Below, piece by piece: positions 7,754 through 17,114 of a stretch of DNA of 54,924 nucleotides (position 1 is the stretch's first letter; every line of letters begins with the position of its first letter). Source of the DNA: Candidatus Poribacteria bacterium (GTDB lineage Bacteria; Poribacteria; WGA-4E; WGA-3G). The notes under the pieces are model-generated. The model had not been told where the DNA came from, did not search any database, and was given only the letters and a program-made list of their open reading frames with translations. The stretch covers positions 1 through 54,924 of the forward strand of contig PYJC01000077.1 in assembly GCA_003635255.1 (NCBI GenBank), written 5' to 3'. Position numbers and translations under genes: made by a program.

Positions 7754-8501
7754 CTGCCGTTAGATCGAGAAAAATATCCTCTAAAGTCTCAGTCTGCTGG
7801 TTAACATCTGCGGATTGTGTATGGAGTTCCCGTTTCCTCTGCTGTAATTCCGAGAGCGTTCCGACAGCGATAAGCTGCCCTTTACTGATAATGCCGACCC
7901 GGTCGCAGATCCGTTCGGCAATTTCGAGTATATGTGTTGTCATAAAGACGGTGCCGCCCTGCTCACAGCGTTCACGTAAAATTTCCCTGACAGTGCGTGC
8001 GCTCCTCGGATCCAGTCCACTGGTAGGTTCATCAAGGAAAAGGATCTTTGGATGATGCACGAGAAGCGAGACAAGTAGCGTTTTTTTCTGCATGCCGTAG
8101 GAATACCCTTTAATTTGATCATCAGCTGCATCAGCGAGTTCAAGTTGTTCAAACAGGGTCTCCATTTCACGTTCGGCTTGCTTCGGCGGCACTTCATATA
8201 AATCGGCCATCATACGGACAAATTGCCTGCCAGTTAACGCTTCATAGAGCTGGGGTGTATCGGGCATGAGTCCGAGAATCGCCTTTGCCTGTAAACTCTG
8301 CTTCTGAATGTCGTATCCGCCAAGTGTTGCGGTGCCAGATGTGGGACGCAGTAAACCTGTGAGCATATTGATTGTGGTCGTTTTCCCTGCACCATTAGGT
8401 CCAAGAAACCCGAATATCTCACCGGCATCTATTTGCAATGTGAGTGCATCAACGGCACACAACTTGCCGAAATATTTCGTCAACGCCAAGAGATTAATCA
8501 T
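7746..8501 (-). CDS. ABC transporter ATP-binding protein
   Basis: A 251-residue nucleotide-binding subunit with all the usual motifs: Walker A GPNGAGKT (34-41), the signature region YSYGMQKK (133-140, a variant of LSGGQ), Walker B ILFLDE (153-158) and the switch His in MTTHIL. The YSYGM signature is common in ABC-2 exporters of the CcmA/NatA kind. Its ATG overlaps the stop of the PspA-like gene as ATGA, and its end overlaps the permease gene. That makes a tight three-gene operon: pspA-like, ATPase, permease. Confidence 0.93.
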   Translation of the reverse strand: MINLLALTKYFGKLCAVDALTLQIDAGEIFGFLGPNGAGKTTTINMLTGLLRPTSGTATLGGYDIQKQSLQAKAILGLMPDTPQLYEALTGRQFVRMMADLYEVPPKQAEREMETLFEQLELADAADDQIKGYSYGMQKKTLLVSLLVHHPKILFLDEPTSGLDPRSARTVREILRERCEQGGTVFMTTHILEIAERICDRVGIISKGQLIAVGTLSELQQRKRELHTQSADVNQQTETLEDIFLDLTADV

Positions 8502-9166
8502 TTTCGACCACTGCCCAAGACATCATCTTTGAGTTCGGCGAGCACTTGGTCCAGATTGAGGCTGTCTCCCGTCGCTTCCGCCTTGGTAGTAGTCTGGTGA
8601 TGCTTGCCCTCCAAAATTTCTGCTTTGGCTTCCGTCGCTTTCAATTTCTGTTTCGCCCGTTCCAAAGCTTCAGACACACCGTTGGCTATCTCATCAGACA
8701 ACAATTGATAAAGTTCAGTGCGCGTTTTTGCCTGTTTCTGACGCTGCTGCAATTCCTCAGCCTGTTCCGCTGCGTCTCGAAACCGTTGATAAAATTCGTG
8801 GAGAGCACTTTTGAGGCGCGCAACAACTGCTTTTTGGGCATCAATCTGATGCTTATAGTTGGTTGCGCGGATCATATATTCTTGCTTGCACTGCTGTGCT
8901 TCACTTGCGCGTACGTGGTTTCCCACCTGTTCAGCGACATCTGCTTTATTATCCCATACCTTCGCGGCATCAACAGCCCCTTGGTAAGCCCGTTTAAGTC
9001 GCTGCTCCTCTGCAATCGCCGTAGCGACGAGCTCTTTTGCTTCGGGGAGTCGCTTTTTCATATCAAGGACAGCCGCATTGAGAAAAGCCTCGGTCCCTTC
9101 TACTGCCTCTAAAAATTGGGCGATATTCTCTCGAATCTGTTCCGAAATTTCTTTAATCCCTTTCAT
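8498..9166 (-). CDS. PspA/IM30-family membrane-associated protein
   Basis: A 222-residue protein that is almost entirely charged, Ala/Gln/Glu-rich helix with heptad spacing, as in PspA and Vipp1/IM30. These bind the inner face of the membrane and form large rings or rods that protect membrane integrity under envelope stress. The N-terminal segment (MKGIKEISEQIRENI) could be the membrane-inserting amphipathic helix, and no transmembrane segment is visible. GGAGGTAG lies about 8 bases before the ATG. Being first in an operon with an ABC exporter suggests envelope stress or antimicrobial efflux, but cargo is unknown. Confidence 0.75.
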   Translation of the reverse strand: MKGIKEISEQIRENIAQFLEAVEGTEAFLNAAVLDMKKRLPEAKELVATAIAEEQRLKRAYQGAVDAAKVWDNKADVAEQVGNHVRASEAQQCKQEYMIRATNYKHQIDAQKAVVARLKSALHEFYQRFRDAAEQAEELQQRQKQAKTRTELYQLLSDEIANGVSEALERAKQKLKATEAKAEILEGKHHQTTTKAEATGDSLNLDQVLAELKDDVLGSGRK

Positions 9167-9339
9167 TTGTGTCTACCTCCATACGTCCTTACATTCATCT
9201 ATATTTCAATGAAAACTGGAAAACTGAGTGCCCTTTGATCTACCGTTACACTGTAGAACTCACACCTATTAGAAACACCTATTCCGAAAAAAGATAGCCC
9301 AAAAAGCAATTTTTATTTTCCCGGAATGAAAGGTTGAAC

Positions 9340-10224
9340 TCACGATCCTGTCTCGTGTGTATTTAATGCTGCATAATCGGCGTTGATGAGTTCAATGCTG
9401 TAATTTGCTAATCTCTTCATGATGCACTTAATCGCGGGGATATTGTTGTCAACTAAAATTGAGGAACGGTTGTGTAACGCAGCGGATTCACCGAATGCTC
9501 CACTGCCAGCAAAAAAGTCTAAAAGCGTGTCCCCGGGGGATGAATGTATCTTGACGATACGATTAAGAATTCCGAGCGGTTTTTGCGTCGGATAACCGGT
9601 CCTTTCGCTCCCATTGGTGCTGACGATGGTATGCCACCAAACATCGGTAGGTGTTTTGCCGCGCGCTGCTTTCGCTTTGCTAACTAAATCAGGTGCCATA
9701 TACGGAATCCTATCCATTTCATCGAAATTGAAGGTATAGTGTTTTGGTGTTTTCGCGTACCATAAGATATTATCGTGCTTAGCGGACCACCGTGACTTGG
9801 CGCGTCCTCCGTAATCATAAGCCCAGATAATCTCATTCATAAACGATTCCCGCCCAAAGATTTCATCAAGCATCACCTTACAGTAATGTACCTCTCGGTA
9901 ATCAATATGGAGAAAGAAACTTCCATTGGGATGGAGTACCCGATAGGCTTCTTCAAAACGAGGACGCAAAAACTGCAAATAGGCATCAGAACTTTCAAAC
10001 CTATCGGCGTAATGTGTAGTCTCCCCTTTGTGAGTTCGGTATGTCTTACCTTGGAAACCCACGCGGTCACCTCGGGCATCCAATTCGACCTCAATTTTCG
10101 TACGCTGCTGGCGTTTTCCAGTGTTAAACGGCGGATCAATGTAGATCAGATTGACACTTTCATCAGAAATATACTCCTGAAGAATCACGAGGTTATCGCC
10201 ATAATAAAGATGATGATTAGACAT
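9340..10224 (-). CDS. Site-specific DNA methyltransferase (N6-adenine/N4-cytosine), orphan
   Basis: A 294-residue methyltransferase with the catalytic motif DPPF at residues 30-33 and the AdoMet-binding motif DFFAGSG near 235. Motif IV before motif I marks the beta class. A helix with YPTQKPLGIL, typical just before motif I, is also present. DPPF is usual for amino-group methylation of adenine or cytosine. No endonuclease or specificity gene lies nearby, so it is likely a regulatory or leftover enzyme. AAGGA precedes the ATG, and a promoter is predicted at 10339-10368. Confidence 0.88.
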   Translation of the reverse strand: MSNHHLYYGDNLVILQEYISDESVNLIYIDPPFNTGKRQQRTKIEVELDARGDRVGFQGKTYRTHKGETTHYADRFESSDAYLQFLRPRFEEAYRVLHPNGSFFLHIDYREVHYCKVMLDEIFGRESFMNEIIWAYDYGGRAKSRWSAKHDNILWYAKTPKHYTFNFDEMDRIPYMAPDLVSKAKAARGKTPTDVWWHTIVSTNGSERTGYPTQKPLGILNRIVKIHSSPGDTLLDFFAGSGAFGESAALHNRSSILVDNNIPAIKCIMKRLANYSIELINADYAALNTHETGS

Positions 10225-10338
10225 TTAATTCCTTGCTCTGGTTATAATAGAACGCTATTGATCCTTGGCTTATAAGCAAAGGTGAATCTATTATGATCTT
10301 CAATACTGCTTACCGCTTTTAGTGTTTTTTATAGTGAA

Positions 10339-10368
10339 ATTATAGCACGAGTTATGATAATTTATCAA
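10339..10368 (-). promoter_or_regulatory. Predicted sigma-70 promoter for the methyltransferase
   Basis: On the minus strand TTGATA (10368-10363), an 18-bp spacer and a perfect TATAAT (10344-10339) lie about 115 bases before the ATG. Confidence 0.5.
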
Positions 10369-10404
10369 GCCTCTGCCTGTAATCTTTAATCCATGAGATT
10401 TTCC

Positions 10405-10433
10405 TTGACTGCACACAACTTTTCGTGTAAAAT
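10405..10433 (+). promoter_or_regulatory. Predicted sigma-70 promoter for the UbiB-like kinase
   Basis: TTGACT (10405-10410), a 17-bp spacer and TAAAAT (10428-10433) lie about 40 bases before the ATG at 10476. With 10339-10368 it forms a divergent promoter pair. Confidence 0.55.
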
Positions 10434-10475
10434 TTTAAAGTGGAATCGTAAAATCTATAAAGAGACGAAAATCTC

Positions 10476-12263
10476 ATGCGCATTCTGAATCTGAACCGTA
10501 AACTCAAAAGTGCAAGACGTCTGCCTGAGATTGTCAGTGTCTTTGCAAGACACGGCTTTGGACATATTATCTCTCAAATTCTTGAACGGGGTCGGACGAC
10601 CCGTTTTAGGTTCAAAGGCATGCTTGTCCGGAAGGCAAGACAGGACGCTCACGCTGAAAAGAAACCGAAGTGGTGGCATTTATGGCGTTCAAAAAAAGGT
10701 TCAGACCAACAACAAAATGCATCCGGGACATTGTTATCTGTTCCAGAGCGGTTAAGGCTCGCTTTTGAAGAGTTGGGTCCAACATTTGTTAAATTGGGAC
10801 AAGTTCTTAGTACACGGGTGGACATCCTCTCTGAACTCGTTGGACAAGAAGAAGCCTTGGCGTGGATTACCGAGTTTCAGAAATTACAGCGACACGCGCA
10901 ACCCTTCGATTTCTCAGAGGTGCAAACTACCATTGAAACAGAATTTAAACGACCGCTTGAGGAGGTTTTTCCAACATACGAACAACAACCCTTTGCAGCG
11001 GCTTCAATTGCCCAGGTGCACTCGGCAACACTGATAACCGGTGAACCGGTTGTCGTTAAAGTCCAACGTCCGCGGGTCGCAACGGTTATTCAGACAGATC
11101 TCAATCTCTTGATGGAGTTAGCCGAGCAGCTTGAAAATAGCGATCCTGAGATGCATCTCTTCAAACCGACTGAACTTGTCCGCGAATTCTCGCGCTCCAT
11201 TCGGAAAGAGATTGACTTTACAATTGAAGCGGCAAATACAGATGCTTTTTACCAGAGGTTCGCAGCGTCCTCCAAAATGAAGATTCCCAAAGTTCACTGG
11301 GAATTCACGAATCGTCGTGTTTTGACGTTGGAACGCATCGATGGTATCCCAATTGACGCGATTTCGCAATTGGACGAGATGGGATTCAACCGAGTGGAAC
11401 TCGCTGAAACACTTGTGGAACTGTTTTATACACAAGTACTGAGCGATGGTTTTTTTCACGCAGATCCACATCCAGGAAACGTTTTCGTTTTAGAGGACGG
11501 GAGGATCGGTTTAGTAGACTTCGGTATGGTAGGCAGGATAAGCGACGATATGTTGCGGCACATCTGTAATTGGCTGAGCGCCGTGTTAACCAAAGATGTG
11601 GATGCTGTCGTCAGAAGTTACATTCGGATGGGGATCCTCGGTGATGAAACGGATATCACAGCGTTGAAGTTGGAAATGAATGACTTTTTAGAACGTCACT
11701 TTAATATGCCGCCGAGTCGGCTTCGCCTCGGTGAAGTGATCCATGAAGTCTTTAATGCATCACTGCGCCATCAGATTCATACGCCGCCAGCATTTTTAAT
11801 GCTCGGTAAAACGGTAGCAACAGTTGAATCAGTTGTGATGAAACTGAACCCAGATTTTGATATTTTGGAATTCAGCCAACCGTATATTGCCCAATTTCTC
11901 GTCCAAAATTTTGGGACGAAACGCTGGGAACGGCAGTTTGTGGATTCTATGGAAGATTTCACAGAACTTGCCCGCGATATGCCGCTCCAATTGCGTCGTA
12001 TCTTGCAAAAATTACAGCGAGGTTCTCTTAAGTTTGAGTTAGAACATCTCAGCCTTGAAGCAGTGATTAAGGCGTTTGACCGGGTTATCAACCGAATTGC
12101 CTTTAGTCTCATCATCGCTTCGCTGATTGTCGGTTCGTCGATTATCCTACAGGGTGTCGGACTCTGGGAGTGGAAGTTCTTCCTTGGCATTATGGGCTAC
12201 TTAACCGCAACGTTTTTCGGATTCGGATTGGTCATCTCTATCTTACGTTCGGGTCGCTTCTGA
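10476..12263 (+). CDS. ABC1/AarF/UbiB family atypical kinase
   Basis: A 595-residue protein with the UbiB hallmarks: the KxGQ motif in VKLGQVLSTR (about residue 105), the Ala-rich AAASIAQVH loop that replaces the glycine-rich loop, VVKVQRP with the ATP-contacting Lys, HADPHPGN (about 328) and LVDFGM as the metal-binding DFG (about 347). Two membrane helices close the C-terminus (about residues 545-565 and 572-592), as in UbiB. Family members support quinone or isoprenoid lipid biosynthesis through ATPase activity at the membrane. No quinone genes lie nearby, so the lipid pathway is open. Confidence 0.9.
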   Translation: MRILNLNRKLKSARRLPEIVSVFARHGFGHIISQILERGRTTRFRFKGMLVRKARQDAHAEKKPKWWHLWRSKKGSDQQQNASGTLLSVPERLRLAFEELGPTFVKLGQVLSTRVDILSELVGQEEALAWITEFQKLQRHAQPFDFSEVQTTIETEFKRPLEEVFPTYEQQPFAAASIAQVHSATLITGEPVVVKVQRPRVATVIQTDLNLLMELAEQLENSDPEMHLFKPTELVREFSRSIRKEIDFTIEAANTDAFYQRFAASSKMKIPKVHWEFTNRRVLTLERIDGIPIDAISQLDEMGFNRVELAETLVELFYTQVLSDGFFHADPHPGNVFVLEDGRIGLVDFGMVGRISDDMLRHICNWLSAVLTKDVDAVVRSYIRMGILGDETDITALKLEMNDFLERHFNMPPSRLRLGEVIHEVFNASLRHQIHTPPAFLMLGKTVATVESVVMKLNPDFDILEFSQPYIAQFLVQNFGTKRWERQFVDSMEDFTELARDMPLQLRRILQKLQRGSLKFELEHLSLEAVIKAFDRVINRIAFSLIIASLIVGSSIILQGVGLWEWKFFLGIMGYLTATFFGFGLVISILRSGRF

Positions 12264-12313
12264 TTTAGTGTTCAGCAGCGCATGCGTTGGTAGCAAATAA
12301 AGAGGTATCCGTT

Positions 12314-12760
12314 ATGGCAATCTTACTTGGATTAGACGTTGGTGATATACGAATCGGAGTTGCTCTGAGTGATGAACTCGGTGTTGCGGCGCATCCGCTG
12401 TGTACGCTAACCCGAAAAAATAGGAAAGTGGATCTAATCGCCATCGCGGATCTCGTTTCTATCCACAAAGTAGAACGTGTTATCATCGGGTTACCCATTT
12501 CTCTTGATGGTTCTATCGGCACGCAAGCGGAAAAGGTTCAGAAGTTTGCACAACGTTTAGAAAACGTGATTGATATTCCAATTGAGTTTCAGGATGAACG
12601 CTTCACAACTGCCGAGGCTGAAGATATTTTGCAAGAACTTAATAAAGATACAAAAGAACAGAAAGAACTCATTGATGAGGTATCGGCAGTGATTATTCTC
12701 ACTGACTATTTGAATCAAGATCGGGAGACCACAACTGCAGCATCTACGAATAATACCTGA
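12314..12760 (+). CDS. ruvX: RuvX/YqgF family nuclease (Holliday junction resolvase-like)
   Basis: A 148-residue RNase H-fold protein. The start is ATG at 12314 with AGAGG 8 bases upstream; a TTG at 12287 in the same frame is less likely. The conserved strand GLDVGDIRIGVALSD carries the first catalytic Asp, VIIGLPISLDGSIG is the central motif and DERFTT carries the later acidic residues. Members process 16S rRNA precursors and may act on branched DNA. Its position just before mltG is a common neighbourhood in bacteria. Confidence 0.88.
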   Translation: MAILLGLDVGDIRIGVALSDELGVAAHPLCTLTRKNRKVDLIAIADLVSIHKVERVIIGLPISLDGSIGTQAEKVQKFAQRLENVIDIPIEFQDERFTTAEAEDILQELNKDTKEQKELIDEVSAVIILTDYLNQDRETTTAASTNNT

Positions 12761-12820
12761 TTTTTATTAAGCGTGAAAGTAGCACAACTGGAGTTCCTCG
12801 AACAATCATGAATTAAAACG

Positions 12821-13846
12821 ATGGGGTCACTAGAAAAAACACGAATAATTAAGATAGTTATATTAACGCTCTGCGGTTTCGGGACGCTTTGCCTCATCGT
12901 TCTGTTGGTTGGGGTGTACTTAACATCACCACCGAGTTCTTCAGAAGATATTGTCAATTTCGAGGTGCCAATAGGAAGCAGTTCACAAACAATCGCGCGG
13001 CAACTTGCCGAACAGAAGTTAATTCGGAGCAAATATGCCTTCCGTATAGCTGTTCGACACAGAGGATCTGACAGACACTTGCATGCAGGCACTTATGTGT
13101 TGCGCCGGAATATGACCCTGTGGCAGATCGTTGACGAATTTGAAAAAGGTCAAGTTACACTCATCAGTTGGACAGTTCCTGAGGGCTTAACGGCAGCTGC
13201 GACCGCCGAACTTTGGGAAACGGAGGGCTTCGGCACAGCTGAAGCATTTCAGGAGGCTGCCCAATTACCTCACCTGTTGAAACAATATGGTCTCGAAGAT
13301 AAGACCGTGGAGGGTTACCTCTTTCCGAATACATATAGATTCGCGAAAGGGATAACAGCTAAGCAGGCAGTGAAAATGATGCTCGAGGAATTCAAACAAC
13401 AGTGGACTGAAACATTCGATAAGGAGGCGCGAGGTTTAGGGTTTACACGGCACGAAATCGTAACGCTTGCCTCGGTGATAGAAAAAGAGGCACAATCCAA
13501 ATCGGAACGTCCCCGGATTGCAGGCGTTTTTCATAATCGGCTTAAACGAAAGTGGAGGCTTCAGGCGGATCCAACTGTGCTTTACGCCTTAGGGACCCCA
13601 AAACGACTCTTAACGAGAGCGGATCTGAGTGTTGATTCACCTTATAATACATACAAACATAAAGGTTTACCGCCGGGTCCGATTGCGAATCCGGGCATTG
13701 ACTCGATCACAGCGGCACTGCACCCCGAAAAAACAGACTATCTCTATTTCGTGGCGATAGGCGAGGGAAAGCACCATTTCTCAAAAACGCTCTCAGAACA
13801 TAACAGGATGATACGAAAAATTCGACGTGCCTCTCGTGAACGTTAG
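12821..13846 (+). CDS. mltG: Endolytic murein transglycosylase MltG (YceG-like)
   Basis: A 341-residue inner-membrane enzyme that cuts nascent peptidoglycan strands and so sets glycan length. It has one N-terminal membrane segment (about residues 10-30, ILTLCGFGTLCLIVLLVGVYL region). A LysM-like region follows, then VPEGLT, VEGYLFPNTYRF and the catalytic SVIEKEA near residue 218 (Glu). Further motifs are GVFHNRL, LQADPTVLYALG and LPPGPIANPG. All the family landmarks are intact. The start lacks an obvious Shine-Dalgarno. It follows ruvX by 60 bases. Confidence 0.92.
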   Translation: MGSLEKTRIIKIVILTLCGFGTLCLIVLLVGVYLTSPPSSSEDIVNFEVPIGSSSQTIARQLAEQKLIRSKYAFRIAVRHRGSDRHLHAGTYVLRRNMTLWQIVDEFEKGQVTLISWTVPEGLTAAATAELWETEGFGTAEAFQEAAQLPHLLKQYGLEDKTVEGYLFPNTYRFAKGITAKQAVKMMLEEFKQQWTETFDKEARGLGFTRHEIVTLASVIEKEAQSKSERPRIAGVFHNRLKRKWRLQADPTVLYALGTPKRLLTRADLSVDSPYNTYKHKGLPPGPIANPGIDSITAALHPEKTDYLYFVAIGEGKHHFSKTLSEHNRMIRKIRRASRER

Positions 13847-13945
13847 GTATGTTTTACAATAAACCGAAGGGATGGTTGTCAGGGTTAATAACTGTCAGCG
13901 ATCGGTAGTCAGAAAGAGAAATCTGATACTTATCAAATTTTTTAG

Positions 13946-13973
13946 GATAGCCGATAGCCGATAGCCGATAACT
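13946..13973 (+). repeat. 7-bp tandem repeat array before lpxC/fabZ
   Basis: Three perfect GATAGCC units and one GATAACT. Only 8 bases (ACTACAAA) separate it from the ATG of the LpxC/FabZ gene, which has no other visible ribosome-binding sequence. More degenerate heptamers lie upstream from about 13870. Confidence 0.7.
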
Positions 13974-13981
13974 ACTACAAA

Positions 13982-15268
13982 ATGGCAAAGGCAGATTTGC
14001 AGCAAACGATTCAAAACGAAACGACACTTATAGGAAAAGGGTTAATGTTAGGAGAAAATGTGACATTAACCTTGAAACCGGCACCGATAGATTCTGGTAT
14101 CGTCTTTCGACGTATAGATATGGTAGATACGCCAGAAGTGAAGGTGTGTCAGGAAAATTGGGCGGATATTTTGCCGCGATGCACGAGTTTACGCAGCGGC
14201 GATGCGACGGTTAGTAGCGTTGAACACCTCCTTTCTGCTTTGGGTGGACTCGGCGTTGACAATGCAGTCGTGGAACTGGATGCCTCGGAACCGCCTGGGC
14301 TTGATGGGAGTGCGGCACCGTACGTCGAAACCATTGAAGCGGTAGGACTCACCTCGCAAGATGCGCCCCGGAACTTTATTGAAGTAGTGGAACCATTCGC
14401 ACTTTCTTCGGGAGATAGACAACTCGTTTTGTTGCCTGCTGACGCGTTAGAGGTAACGTTCGTTTACGCGCATCCACAAACAAGTCCACAAGTCGCGACA
14501 TTCAAAATAACGCCTGAATCATACGCTCGCGATATCGCGCCTGCGCGGAGTTTCTGTTTTGAGGATGAAATCGAAGCATTACAGGCTCTCGGTATCGGGA
14601 AAGGCGCGAGTTACGAGAATGTCCTCGTCATCAATGGTGCAGGTGAGCCCAGTACACCGCTGCGTTTTGAAGATGAATTCGTCCGACATAAGATTCTGGA
14701 TCTGATTGGTGACCTTTATTTGGCTGGCAATTTACCGAAGGCACATGTGATGGCAATGCGGACGGGGCATCAGTTCCATGCCGAATTTGTGCAAGCACTT
14801 GGTGAAGCGGGGCACCTTCAACAGGGACCCGTTCAAGAACCTATCGAGGTGATGGATATTTATGAAGTGTTACCCCATCGGCATCCGATGTGTATGGTTG
14901 ATAGAGTCATCGAATATGAGAGTAAAAAGCGAGCAGTTGGCATTAAGAACGTGACATACAACGAACCGATTTTTGAGGGACATTTCCCGACGCAGCCCGT
15001 GATGCCGGGTGTATTACAGATTGAAGCACTGGCGCAACTCGCTGCATGGCTCGTGCTTCGGGACATTGGTAAGGAAGGTGAACTCGGTTACTTCCGTTCT
15101 ATAAGCAAGGCAACATTTCGACGTGCCGTCATCCCTGGCGATCAACTCCGATTGGAAATAGAGGTTGCCCAACTGCGCAGCCGACTTGCCCGCATCGAAG
15201 GACGTGTTTATGTAGGAGACGAACTTGCTACAGAGGCTGAACTGTCAATCGTATTGGCATCTGTCTGA
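13982..15268 (+). CDS. lpxC/fabZ: Bifunctional LpxC deacetylase / FabZ dehydratase
   Basis: A 428-residue fusion. Residues 1-285 are LpxC, the zinc enzyme for the committed step of lipid A synthesis. SVEHLLSAL and HKILDLIGDL hold the zinc ligands His, His and Asp, EPPGLDGSA is the substrate loop and TGHQFHAEFV the last His region. Residues 290-428 are FabZ, which dehydrates 3-hydroxyacyl-ACP: LPHRHPM (about 296) and FEGHFPTQPVMPG (about 329) with the catalytic His and, on the next helix, Glu in LQIEALAQ. LpxC-FabZ fusions are known in Bacteroidetes and some other diderms. It joins two enzymes competing for the same acyl-ACP pool. Confidence 0.95.
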   Translation: MAKADLQQTIQNETTLIGKGLMLGENVTLTLKPAPIDSGIVFRRIDMVDTPEVKVCQENWADILPRCTSLRSGDATVSSVEHLLSALGGLGVDNAVVELDASEPPGLDGSAAPYVETIEAVGLTSQDAPRNFIEVVEPFALSSGDRQLVLLPADALEVTFVYAHPQTSPQVATFKITPESYARDIAPARSFCFEDEIEALQALGIGKGASYENVLVINGAGEPSTPLRFEDEFVRHKILDLIGDLYLAGNLPKAHVMAMRTGHQFHAEFVQALGEAGHLQQGPVQEPIEVMDIYEVLPHRHPMCMVDRVIEYESKKRAVGIKNVTYNEPIFEGHFPTQPVMPGVLQIEALAQLAAWLVLRDIGKEGELGYFRSISKATFRRAVIPGDQLRLEIEVAQLRSRLARIEGRVYVGDELATEAELSIVLASV

Positions 15269-15412
15269 ATTGGCTATCAACAGTCAGCAACCGGCTATCG
15301 GTCAAGAGATCTCCTGCAACAATCTATCCTCACTCGGCACACTCCACGGGCGGATTATCTGTTACAAACTACGTCTTAACCGACTGTCGATAGCCATTAG
15401 AGAGGAACATTC

Positions 15413-16237
15413 ATGTTAGAGACTAACATTCACCCTACGGCTATTATTTCTCCAAAAGCGACATTGGAAGAAGGGGTTAAGGTCGGTCCCTATAGTCTTA
15501 TTGGTGAAGAGGTTCATATCGGGCGTGGCACTGTGATAGGTCCGCATGTTCAGATTGAGAAATGGACAACAATTGGTGAAGCATGCAAGATTTTCTTCGG
15601 TGCTACGATCGGTAACGAATCTAAAGACTTGAAGTACGGCGGTTGGCGGAGTTATGTGAAAATCGGCAGTCGCAATATTTTACGCGAGTATGTTTCCATC
15701 TCCCGGTCAACATTTGAAGAAGGGTCAACTATTATCGGTGACAATAACTTGCTGATGAATTGGGTTAATCTTGCACACGACACTATCGTCGGCAATAGAA
15801 CAATCATGGCAAACTTTGTCTCATTAGCGGGGCATGTTGTGATTGAGGATGACGTTCGATTGGGTGCACATGCTGCATTACACCAATATGTGCGCGTCGG
15901 CAAGATGGCAATGGCAGGCGGATTCTCAAAAATTGTACAGGATATTCCACCGTTCGCATTGTCCGCTGGCCAACCGGCGCGTGTTCGAGATCTCAACCGT
16001 ATAGGCATCCGAACATCTCGGATCAATCCTTTGTCGCAGCTTACGCCTGAAACGCTTGCGGAGTTAAAGAAAGCATTCCGTATTTTGTTCCGCTCTGGCC
16101 TACCTCTCAAACATGGTGTCGCCAAAGTTAAGGCGGAACTCGAAACGATTCCAGAAGTTGAATATCTACTTGATTTTATTCAGACCTCCAAACGTGGCAT
16201 CGGATTCAGCCAACCTAATCGTGCGCTGAGCGGCTAA
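15413..16237 (+). CDS. lpxA: Acyl-ACP--UDP-N-acetylglucosamine O-acyltransferase LpxA
   Basis: A 274-residue hexapeptide-repeat acyltransferase, the first enzyme of lipid A synthesis. The left-handed helix repeats are visible from residue 5 (IHPTAIISPKA) to about 190, and the catalytic His lies in SLAGHVVIE (about residue 142). The C-terminal helical region (about 200-274) matches the family. GAGAGGAAC lies before the ATG. LpxA directly follows lpxC/fabZ, with 144 bases of partly heptameric repeat between them. lpxD and lpxB are not in the window. Confidence 0.93.
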   Translation: MLETNIHPTAIISPKATLEEGVKVGPYSLIGEEVHIGRGTVIGPHVQIEKWTTIGEACKIFFGATIGNESKDLKYGGWRSYVKIGSRNILREYVSISRSTFEEGSTIIGDNNLLMNWVNLAHDTIVGNRTIMANFVSLAGHVVIEDDVRLGAHAALHQYVRVGKMAMAGGFSKIVQDIPPFALSAGQPARVRDLNRIGIRTSRINPLSQLTPETLAELKKAFRILFRSGLPLKHGVAKVKAELETIPEVEYLLDFIQTSKRGIGFSQPNRALSG

Positions 16238-16300
16238 TTTTCTCTTGACCGTCGGCGTTCAAAGATTCGCCACTTTTAGATGATATGCGGAGCGAAAACG

Positions 16301-17104
16301 GTGGAAAAATTGGGGATTATTGCGGGTGCGGGCGAACTTCCAGTGTTATTGGTGCGTGCCATTGCCGCTCATGATCGCAAACCTGTTGTCGTCCAAATCA
16401 CAAAGTCTGATGCTCAACGCTTTGCTGGCATCGCATCCGAAGTCCATACCTATGGTGTTGGACAGATTCAAAAAATTGCCCGAACACTTCTCAACTCAGG
16501 TGTAAAAGAGGTGGTGATCATTGGTAAAGTCGAAAAAAATATTCTGCTTCGCCCATTCCAAATTGATACGACCACTATTAAAATTTTAGTACAGAACCGA
16601 CGTGAAAAACCCGCCGCAATTGTCAACGCAGCACTCAATTACCTTGAATCTACCGGACTCACTATCCTCCCTCAAGACCGATATCTCCATGATCTTCTCC
16701 CACAACCTGGTGTTTTAACAACGCGACAACCGACCGCGAGCCAACAGTCAGATATCAAACTCGGTATCACTACTGCACGTCAGATCGCAAATATGGATAT
16801 CGGTCAAACCGTTGTTGTTAAAAATCAGATTGTACTTGCGATTGAAGCGATTGAAGGGACAGATGCCACTATTAAAAGAGGTGGAAATTTAGGAAGGAAG
16901 GGAGTAGTTGTTGCAAAAGCATCTGCTGAGAATCATGACTTCCGTATCGATGTCCCGACAGTAGGCATGCAAACGTTAGAGGTGTTGCATCAAGTTAACG
17001 CGGGTGCGCTGGCAGTAGAAGCGCGGCGAACTTTTGTTATGGATGCCGAAGCCCTCATTCAGCAAGCAGACCAGTGGAAAATCGCAATTGTTGCCGTTGA
17101 ATAA
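16301..17104 (+). CDS. lpxI: UDP-2,3-diacylglucosamine pyrophosphatase LpxI
   Basis: LpxI (DUF1009) hydrolyses UDP-2,3-diacylglucosamine to lipid X, replacing LpxH in many diderms. The N-terminal motif GIIAGAGELPVLL and the later regions IIGKVEKNILL, DRYLHDLLPQPGVLT, TVVVKNQIVLAIEAIEGTDA and GVVVAKASAENHDFRIDVPTVG are family landmarks. The start chosen is GTG at 16301 with GGAG 8 bases upstream; an in-frame ATG at 16280 adds seven residues. It completes the run lpxC/fabZ-lpxA-lpxI. Confidence 0.9.
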   Translation: MEKLGIIAGAGELPVLLVRAIAAHDRKPVVVQITKSDAQRFAGIASEVHTYGVGQIQKIARTLLNSGVKEVVIIGKVEKNILLRPFQIDTTTIKILVQNRREKPAAIVNAALNYLESTGLTILPQDRYLHDLLPQPGVLTTRQPTASQQSDIKLGITTARQIANMDIGQTVVVKNQIVLAIEAIEGTDATIKRGGNLGRKGVVVAKASAENHDFRIDVPTVGMQTLEVLHQVNAGALAVEARRTFVMDAEALIQQADQWKIAIVAVE

Positions 17105-17114
17105 TTAAAAAAAG

